Shown here: positions 58,291 through 64,000 of the stretch, one piece after another
Position numbering within the stretch: the first letter of the stretch is position 1
Layout: every line of letters starts with the position of its first letter
Assembly: GCA_016714795.1 (NCBI GenBank)
Contig: JADKCA010000002.1
Location: forward strand, 248,001 to 312,000
Reading direction: 5' to 3'
Source of the DNA: Sphingomonadales bacterium
GTDB lineage: Bacteria; Pseudomonadota; Alphaproteobacteria; Sphingomonadales; Sphingomonadaceae
Length of the DNA: 64,000 bases
Position numbers and translations under genes: made by a program
The notes under the pieces: generated by a model
Seen by the model: only the letters and a program-made list of their open reading frames with translations
Told to the model about the DNA's origin: nothing
The model's database searches: none

Positions 58291-59580
58291 ATGGCCGCAC
58301 CGCTGAAGATCGCGATTGCCGGATTGGGCACCGTTGGCGCAGGCGTGATCAAGCTGATCGACGCCAACCGTGATCTGATAGCGCGCCGCGCCGGTCGCGC
58401 AGTTCAGGTGGTCGCCGTCTCCGCGCGGGATCGCAACCGGGATCGCGGTGTGGACCTCTCCCGCTTTCAGTGGGTGGAGAACACCGTTGATCTGGCCGAC
58501 GTGGATGCGGACGTGATCGTGGAACTGATCGGCGGCAGCGAAGGCACCGCGCTGACGCTCGCTGAACGGGCGATGGCGAATGGCAAGGCGTTCGTGACCG
58601 CCAACAAGGCCATGATCGCACACCATGGCCTCGCGCTCGCGCAGACGGCCGAAGCCAAAGGCGTTGCGTTGAAATATGAAGCGGCTGTGGCAGGCGGCAT
58701 TCCGGTGATCAAGGGCCTGCGCGAAGGCGCGGCGGCGAACGCGATCGAGCGCGTCTACGGCATCCTCAACGGCACCTGCAATTACATCCTGACGACGATG
58801 GAAGCCGAAGGCCGCAGCTTTGACGATGTGTTGGCTGACGCGCAGGCGCTGGGCTATGCGGAGGCCGATCCCAGCTTTGATGTGGACGGCATCGACGCCG
58901 CGCACAAGCTTTCCATCCTCGCCTCGCTCTCGTTCGGCACGCGGATCGATTTTGGTGCGGTGGTCACGACCGGCATAAGGCAGGTGCTGGCCGGAGACAT
59001 CGCACAGGCCAAGGCGCTGGGCTATCGTGTGCGGCTGGTGGGCCGGGCGGAAAATGGCGAAGGAGGGCTGCTCCAGTCGGTCCAGCCCTGCCTCGTCCCC
59101 GTCACGCACCCGCTGGCGCATGTCGCGGGCGCGATGAACGCGGTGGTGGCAGAGGGCAATTTCGTCGGTCGCCTCTTCTTTGAAGGCCGTGGGGCCGGTG
59201 AAGGCCCGACCGCCTCCGCCGTGGTCGCCGACCTCATCGACATTGCGCGCGGCGAGCTCGGACCGGCCTTCGCCATGCCGGTTTCAGCCCTCGCAGACCC
59301 CGGTCATGCAGACGCCGGTGCCCGCGTGGGAGCCTTTTATCTGCGCTTCACCGTGGCAGACCGCCCCGGCGTTCTGGCGGAAATCACGGCAGCGATGCGC
59401 GATGCCAACGTCTCGATCGAAAGCCTCATCCAGCGCGGCGAAGCCCCCGATGGCGGTGTGCTGCTGGTGATGACCACACATGCCTGCCCCGAACGGCAGG
59501 TCACAGCGGCGCTCAAGGCGCTGGATGGTGCCGCCTTCATGGTCGGCGCGCCGATGCTGATGCCAATTCTGGATATGTGA
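58291..59580 (+). CDS. hom: Homoserine dehydrogenase
   Basis: NADPH-dependent reduction of aspartate semialdehyde to homoserine, one step after Asd. 429 residues from ATG 58291. Rossmann GLGTVGAGVIKLI, TANKAMIAHHG, GILNGTCNYILT, and an ACT regulatory domain at the C-terminus (ADRPGVLAEITAAMRD). Product feeds threonine and methionine. Confidence 0.97.
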   Translation: MAAPLKIAIAGLGTVGAGVIKLIDANRDLIARRAGRAVQVVAVSARDRNRDRGVDLSRFQWVENTVDLADVDADVIVELIGGSEGTALTLAERAMANGKAFVTANKAMIAHHGLALAQTAEAKGVALKYEAAVAGGIPVIKGLREGAAANAIERVYGILNGTCNYILTTMEAEGRSFDDVLADAQALGYAEADPSFDVDGIDAAHKLSILASLSFGTRIDFGAVVTTGIRQVLAGDIAQAKALGYRVRLVGRAENGEGGLLQSVQPCLVPVTHPLAHVAGAMNAVVAEGNFVGRLFFEGRGAGEGPTASAVVADLIDIARGELGPAFAMPVSALADPGHADAGARVGAFYLRFTVADRPGVLAEITAAMRDANVSIESLIQRGEAPDGGVLLVMTTHACPERQVTAALKALDGAAFMVGAPMLMPILDM

Positions 59581-59594
59581 GGGGCTTGAGCGCG

Positions 59595-61190
59595 TCACCG
59601 ATACGCCAAAGCCTCCCCCAGCGCATCTTTCAACGCTCCCAGCCAGCGTTCATACGGCTTCCACGCACCCGCCCCGTCGCGGTTGATCGGGCGGCGGACC
59701 TGTTCTGAACTGGCTGTGCGCACCGCGCGCTCATTTTCGTGGAAGCGCAGGCAGGCCTCTTCGAAGGGCAAGCCCAGCGCATTGAGCAGCGCGCGGATGC
59801 CGCCTTCGGGATCGTCGAGCAGATCCTCATGGATGACTCGCACCACTGTGCCAGGCTGCGCACTGTCCATATGGGCCATCAGGCGGACATAGTCGCGGTA
59901 ATAGGCCCCCATCCAGTCCAGCGCATAGCTGAACGCCTGCCCGCGCGCGAAGTGCTGGCGGAAGTTGGAAAAACAGCAATCGAGCGGATGCCGCCGTGCA
60001 TCAATGATCCGCGCCTTGGGCAGAATCAGCCGGATGAAACCGGCGTGCAGCCAGTTGTTGGGCAATTTGTCGATGAAGAAGGGCTTGTCCGTCTTGCGCT
60101 GGACGCGCGTGCGCTGGAGATACGCCTCGCCCAGCGCCCGCGTTTCGTCTGCGGTCAGCGCAGCCACGCGCTCCGCCCATTGGCCGGGGCCGCCCATTGT
60201 CTTGAACAGAGCGGGCAGGTCCGGCAGTTCCATCGTGCCTTCTACCTGAGAGTGGCTGGAAAGGATCTGCTCGATCAGCGTGGAGCCCGCGCGCGGCATT
60301 CCAAGGATGAAGACCGGATCGGGTGCGTCGCAGCCCCAGTCCTGCCGCGCGGCGAAGAACTGGGGCGTGAACAACGTTGATGCGGTCTCGACCATGCGGG
60401 TCGTGTCAGCAGGATCATAGCCCAGCTCTTCGCCGCGCATGCGGTTTCCCGTCTCATAATGGGCGAAAGCCGCATCATGTTCGCTGCGCTCATCGCGCGC
60501 CTTGCCGAGTGCAAAATGCAAATGGAACCGGTCTTCATGCGAGAGATCGTCGCGGGCAAGGGCCGCATCCATCACCGCCAGATCAGCGTCGCTGAACCGC
60601 ACCGTCTTGAGATTGGCAAGGCTCCACCAGACTTCGCCAAAGCCCGGTGCAAGATCGAGCGCCTGGCGATAGGCGGCGACGCTGTCTGCCTGCTTTCCCA
60701 CGGTCTTGAGGATGTGCCCGTAAGACATCCACACCTTGGGCTGCGCCGCGTTGCGCGCCAGCACTTGCTCATACAGCGCCAGCGCCTCGTGATAGTCGCC
60801 GATCCGGCCCAAAGCCGCCGCGCGCAGATTGGCACTGCCGCCGCCATCTGGATCAAGCTCCGCCAGCGCATCCAGCGTGGCCAGCGCCTCGACCGGCCGA
60901 TTCTGGCGATATTGCAGAATGGCGAGGTTGGAGCGTGCAGGCACCCAGTTGGGGGCAAGCTCCACAGCACGCGTCAGCAGCTTTTCGGCATCGGCGAAAC
61001 GCCCGATCCGCCCTGCCAGCTCGGCCAGCATCCTGATGGCCGCCACATCAAAGGGGTCACGCTTGAGATGCGTCTTGAGCAGCGGTTCTGCATCGTGCAG
61101 GCGGTCTTCAGCCAGCGCCAGCGCGGCCTCCATCAGTTGCGGGTTGCGCAGCTGGCGGGAAAAATCGGGCTGGGGAACGGATGCGTCCAT
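59595..61190 (-). CDS. TPR-sulfotransferase fusion protein
   Basis: 531 residues from ATG 61190. Residues about 20-230 are TPR repeats (AEKLLTRAVELAPNWVPARSNLAILQ-type units), then a PAPS-dependent sulfotransferase domain with the 5'-PSB loop VFILGMPRAGSTLIEQIL and the PLDCCFSNFRQHF region. The TPR part probably recognises a partner or substrate. Similar fusions are common in sphingomonads; acceptor unknown. Confidence 0.88.
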   Translation of the reverse strand: MDASVPQPDFSRQLRNPQLMEAALALAEDRLHDAEPLLKTHLKRDPFDVAAIRMLAELAGRIGRFADAEKLLTRAVELAPNWVPARSNLAILQYRQNRPVEALATLDALAELDPDGGGSANLRAAALGRIGDYHEALALYEQVLARNAAQPKVWMSYGHILKTVGKQADSVAAYRQALDLAPGFGEVWWSLANLKTVRFSDADLAVMDAALARDDLSHEDRFHLHFALGKARDERSEHDAAFAHYETGNRMRGEELGYDPADTTRMVETASTLFTPQFFAARQDWGCDAPDPVFILGMPRAGSTLIEQILSSHSQVEGTMELPDLPALFKTMGGPGQWAERVAALTADETRALGEAYLQRTRVQRKTDKPFFIDKLPNNWLHAGFIRLILPKARIIDARRHPLDCCFSNFRQHFARGQAFSYALDWMGAYYRDYVRLMAHMDSAQPGTVVRVIHEDLLDDPEGGIRALLNALGLPFEEACLRFHENERAVRTASSEQVRRPINRDGAGAWKPYERWLGALKDALGEALAYR

Positions 61191-61239
61191 GAAGGCGGGA
61201 TAGCGGCGGGCGGGGGAGGGGGCAATGCCCCTCCTGTGC

Positions 61240-61593
61240 TCAGCCTTCAGGCCGCATCCACAGCCAGCTGCCACACACCAGTGCGACGCCCAGCGGGATC
61301 AGCGACAGCGGCCATGCGAGCATCAGAAACCCCAGAACAATGCTCATCGCGAACGCGCCCGAAGCCGCGAGCTTGGCCGTGCGGCTGACCACACCCTTTT
61401 CCCGCCATTGCCGCAGTGTCGCGCCATAACGGGGATGGTTGAGCAGTCTGGCCTCCCATGCCGGGTTGCTGCGGGCAAAGCAGAATGCGGCGAGGATGAG
61501 GAAGGGGACAGTCGGGAGGAGCGGAAGAAAAGCCCCGACCGCGCCCAGCGCGACCGCGACGAGGCCGCCCGTCAGATAGAGCGTCCGCCTCAA
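61240..61593 (-). CDS. DUF454 (YbaN family) membrane protein
   Basis: 117 residues, inner membrane, function unknown. PLLPTVPFLILAAFCFARSNPAWEARLLNHPRYG is the DUF454 signature, followed by two C-terminal helices. ATGA overlap with the rsh gene upstream. Confidence 0.9.
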   Translation of the reverse strand: MRRTLYLTGGLVAVALGAVGAFLPLLPTVPFLILAAFCFARSNPAWEARLLNHPRYGATLRQWREKGVVSRTAKLAASGAFAMSIVLGFLMLAWPLSLIPLGVALVCGSWLWMRPEG

Positions 61594-63674
61594 CTCCGCT
61601 CGGCCTGAACGACAGCATCTGCTGCGCGCAACGCCGCCAGAATGCGCATCACATGGCTGCGATCATGCACCTCAATGTCTGCCACGAACGTATGAAAGGC
61701 GGTATCCCGCGCTTCCAGCTTCAGATTGACGATATTGGCATTGTGGCTGGCAAAGATGCCTGCCATCGCCGCCAGCGCGCCGGGCTCGTTCTGGACGACC
61801 ACGGAAATGCGTGCGGTGCCGCCGTCAGATCCGTCGCCCCAGGCCACGTCCATCCAGTCGGCATCATGCCCGTCGATCAGGCTGTTGCAATCGATGGTGT
61901 GGATCACGATCGGCTCATCCGCGCGGCGCAGGCCGACGATGCGGTCTCCCGGCACGGGGTGGCAACAGGGTGCCATGTCATAGGCGACACCGGCAGTAAG
62001 GCCCTTGATCGAAATCGCTTCCCGCTGTTCGGGAACGGCGGCCTTGGCCCCGCCCGAAGAGCCGGGCATCAGCGCCTCCATCACCTGCTCGTCGGTGACG
62101 GCGCGGCGGGCGATGGCCTGCATCAGGCTCGCTTCATCGGCCTGCTTCAGCCGCTTCATCGCTTCAACCAGAGCATTTTTGCCCAGCTTGGCGGGAATGC
62201 GCCGGGTGATGTCTTCGTAAATCTTGCGGCCCAGCGCGATCAGCTCGTCCCGTTCCTTGTGGCGGACAAAGCGGCGGATGGCGGCGCGGGCCTTGCCCGT
62301 TGTTGCGAAATTGAGCCAGACCGGTTGCGGCTCCTGCGCGCGGGACTGGAGGATGGCGACCTGATCGCCATTTTCGATCTGTGTGCGGAGTGGCACGACG
62401 CGGCCATTCACCTTCGCTCCCACCGCCTGATCCCCCAGCCTGGTGTGCACGGCATAGGCGAAGTCGATGGGCGTTGCGCCCTTGGGCAGCTGGATGAGTT
62501 CGCCCTTGGGGGTGAAGGCAAAGATGCGATCCTGATACATCGCCATGCGGGTGTGCTCCAGCACCTCCTCCGCCGTATCGGCATGTTCCAGAATCTCGAC
62601 CAGATCCTTCATCAGGCCCTGCCCGTCGGGCACCTGCACCGACTGCTTGTACATCCAGTGCGCGGCATAGCCATGTTCGGCCTGCGCGTGCATGTCCTGA
62701 CTGCGCAGCTGGATTTCGATGCGGCGGTTTTCGCTGTGGATCACCGATGTGTGGAGCGAGCGGTAGCCGTTGCGCTTGGGCGTGGAGATATAGTCCTTGA
62801 ACCGCCCCGGTACCATCGGCCAGCGGCGATGTATGATGCCCAGCCCGCGATAGCAATCCTCCACCGTGGGCACGACCGCACGGAACGCCATGATGTCGGA
62901 CAATTGCTCAAAGCTGATGTGGCGTTCCTGCATCTTGCGCCAGATCGAGTAGGGATGTTTTTCGCGGCCGGACACTTCAGCGTCTATCCCGGCGCGGGTC
63001 AGCAGCAGTTTGACGCCGGAGCTGATGCGGGCAATCCTGTCTCCGCCGCCTTCGTTGAGTTGCTCGATCCGCTTGGTGATCGATTCCCACGCTTCCGGCT
63101 CCAGCTCGCGGAAGGCGAGCGTCTGCATCTCCTTCATGAACTCATACATGCCGATCCGCTCTGCCAGCGGGGCATAGATGTCCATCGTCTCCTTGGCGAT
63201 GCGGCGGCGCTTCTCTTCATTCTTGATGTAATGAAGCTTGCGCATATTGTGCAGCCGGTCTGCCAGCTTGACGAGCAGGACGCGCAAATCATCAGATGTG
63301 GCGAGCAGGAACTTGCGCAGGTTTTCCGCCGCGCGCTCGCTCTCGGTCATCGCCTCGATCTTGGAGAGCTTGGTGACGCCATCGACCATGCGCGCGACAT
63401 TGGCACCAAAGCGCGCCTCTATGTCCTCCAGCGTGGTCAGCGTATCTTCTATGGTATCGTGCAGGATCGCGGTGACAATGGTCTCATCATCCAGATGAAG
63501 ATCGGTCAGGATGCCCGCCACTTCAATCGGATGACTGTAATAGGGATCGCCGCTGGCGCGCGTCTGCGTGCCATGTTTCTGAACGGAATAGACATAGGCG
63601 CGGTTGAGCATGTCCTCATCCGCATCCGGATCATAACCTTTGACTTTTTCGACGAGTTGGAACTGGCGCAGCAT
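61590..63674 (-). CDS. rsh: Bifunctional (p)ppGpp synthetase/hydrolase (RSH)
   Basis: Makes and degrades the stringent alarmone. 694 residues from ATG 63674. HD hydrolase domain (SHPIEVAGILTDL, ILHDTIEDT), synthetase domain (YSIWRKMQERH, RAVVPTVEDCY, YKDYI-type DYISTPKRNGYRSLH), TGS domain (FAFTPKGELIQLPKGATPIDFAYAVH), and a C-terminal ACT domain. Single RSH of the alphaproteobacterial type, divergent from nuoA. Confidence 0.96.
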   Translation of the reverse strand: MLRQFQLVEKVKGYDPDADEDMLNRAYVYSVQKHGTQTRASGDPYYSHPIEVAGILTDLHLDDETIVTAILHDTIEDTLTTLEDIEARFGANVARMVDGVTKLSKIEAMTESERAAENLRKFLLATSDDLRVLLVKLADRLHNMRKLHYIKNEEKRRRIAKETMDIYAPLAERIGMYEFMKEMQTLAFRELEPEAWESITKRIEQLNEGGGDRIARISSGVKLLLTRAGIDAEVSGREKHPYSIWRKMQERHISFEQLSDIMAFRAVVPTVEDCYRGLGIIHRRWPMVPGRFKDYISTPKRNGYRSLHTSVIHSENRRIEIQLRSQDMHAQAEHGYAAHWMYKQSVQVPDGQGLMKDLVEILEHADTAEEVLEHTRMAMYQDRIFAFTPKGELIQLPKGATPIDFAYAVHTRLGDQAVGAKVNGRVVPLRTQIENGDQVAILQSRAQEPQPVWLNFATTGKARAAIRRFVRHKERDELIALGRKIYEDITRRIPAKLGKNALVEAMKRLKQADEASLMQAIARRAVTDEQVMEALMPGSSGGAKAAVPEQREAISIKGLTAGVAYDMAPCCHPVPGDRIVGLRRADEPIVIHTIDCNSLIDGHDADWMDVAWGDGSDGGTARISVVVQNEPGALAAMAGIFASHNANIVNLKLEARDTAFHTFVADIEVHDRSHVMRILAALRAADAVVQAERS

Positions 63675-63808
63675 AAGCTCCGGTTTGGGTGGAGTGAGAG
63701 TGATTTGCAAGCGGAGAAAAGGCCATTCCAAGGGTTGCCGTTGGGTTAAAGCGGGCCTAAAGCGCGGCACGAATCCCGCCTTTCGTGCGGGCAAGGGAGC
63801 TTGATCGC

Positions 63809-64000
63809 ATGAGTTCGATCGATTTCGGAGTGGCAGCGGGCTATCTGCCGATCCTGCTGTTCATGGGGATCGCGCTGATCCTGTCCAGCGCGTTTGTTTT
63901 CCTGCCGATGCTGGTGTCTCGTCTCACCGGCACGCATAACCCGACGCCCGAAAAGCTGACCGAATATGAATGCGGCTTTCCCGCATTTGAAGGCAGCCGC
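63809..64000 (+). CDS. nuoA: NADH-quinone oxidoreductase subunit A (3' partial)
   Basis: First gene of the complex I operon, cut by the right edge; 64 residues are visible. ATG 63809 follows AAGGGA. Helix YLPILLFMGIALILSSAFVFLP, then NPTPEKLTEYECGFPAFEGSR, which contains the conserved EYECG loop. A promoter should lie in the 134 bases between it and rsh. Confidence 0.95.
   Translation, partial: MSSIDFGVAAGYLPILLFMGIALILSSAFVFLPMLVSRLTGTHNPTPEKLTEYECGFPAFEGSR

Noticed and set aside
61653..63749. 698-codon plus-strand ORF
   Set aside because: Antisense to the RSH gene, which has complete domain motifs.

Overview
The window looks like a chromosomal segment of a sphingomonad (Alphaproteobacteria, Sphingomonadales). 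It is GC-rich and carries a soluble serine palmitoyltransferase for sphingolipid synthesis, a lignostilbene/carotenoid-type oxygenase, a cbb3 oxidase cluster with a Cys-containing FNR-type regulator, DUF4167, a bifunctional RSH protein, and the dispersed palindromic repeats common in this group. No rRNA, tRNA, CRISPR array, prophage or intact transposase was seen.

Layout. 0-4.4 kb: the translation operon ffh-rpsP-rimM-trmD-rplS, interrupted between rimM and trmD by a vapB/vapC pair (vapC frameshifted) and a DUF1493-like gene. 4.4-11.2 kb: exported dipeptidyl peptidase, asd, alpha/beta hydrolase, a GNAT-type acyltransferase that is a candidate bacterial ceramide synthase, and a fatty-acid desaturase. 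11.3-16.5 kb: phosphomannose isomerase and a CoxMSL-like molybdenum hydroxylase with divergent coxG. 16.5-29.4 kb: an oxygen-response island with an FNR-type regulator, ccoNOQP, ccoGHIS, a Cys-rich small protein, ompW, a universal stress protein and hemN. Consensus FNR boxes sit at three places in it, one ahead of a probable small RNA or micropeptide gene at about 16.6-16.83 kb. 29.4-34.1 kb: the Tol-Pal operon (ybgC-tolQRAB-pal). 34.1-34.9 kb: a membrane protein plus a small XRE regulator behind a tandem palindromic operator. 34.8-42.6 kb: ruvB, ruvA, ligA, three envelope-type proteins, recN and bamD. 42.7-46.9 kb: a glycosyltransferase, then secF, secD, yajC. 47.1-50.8 kb: a CRP-like regulator, serine palmitoyltransferase and a carotenoid-oxygenase-family enzyme, with a canonical CRP box and an FNR box in the intergenic spaces. 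51.3-53.3 kb: a class III CoA-transferase and an SDR dehydrogenase, both frame-damaged. 53.3-64 kb: DUF4167, pabB-pabC fusion, ATP-grasp protein, exported msrA and msrB, hom, TPR-sulfotransferase, DUF454, rsh, and the start of nuoA.

How it fits together. Respiratory adaptation to low oxygen is the main theme: an oxygen sensor, a high-affinity oxidase with its maturation set, oxygen-independent haem synthesis and a stress protein appear linked by the same operator. A second theme is the envelope: Tol-Pal, BamD, SecDF-YajC, sphingolipid synthesis and exported methionine sulfoxide reductases.

Unusual points. A GC-rich palindromic element is embedded in frame in two normally essential genes, trmD and ligA. 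A shorter palindrome occurs four times, twice over a stop codon. Four genes (vapC, trmD, a CoA-transferase, an SDR) carry small indels, so base-level sequence errors should be excluded before biology is read into them.
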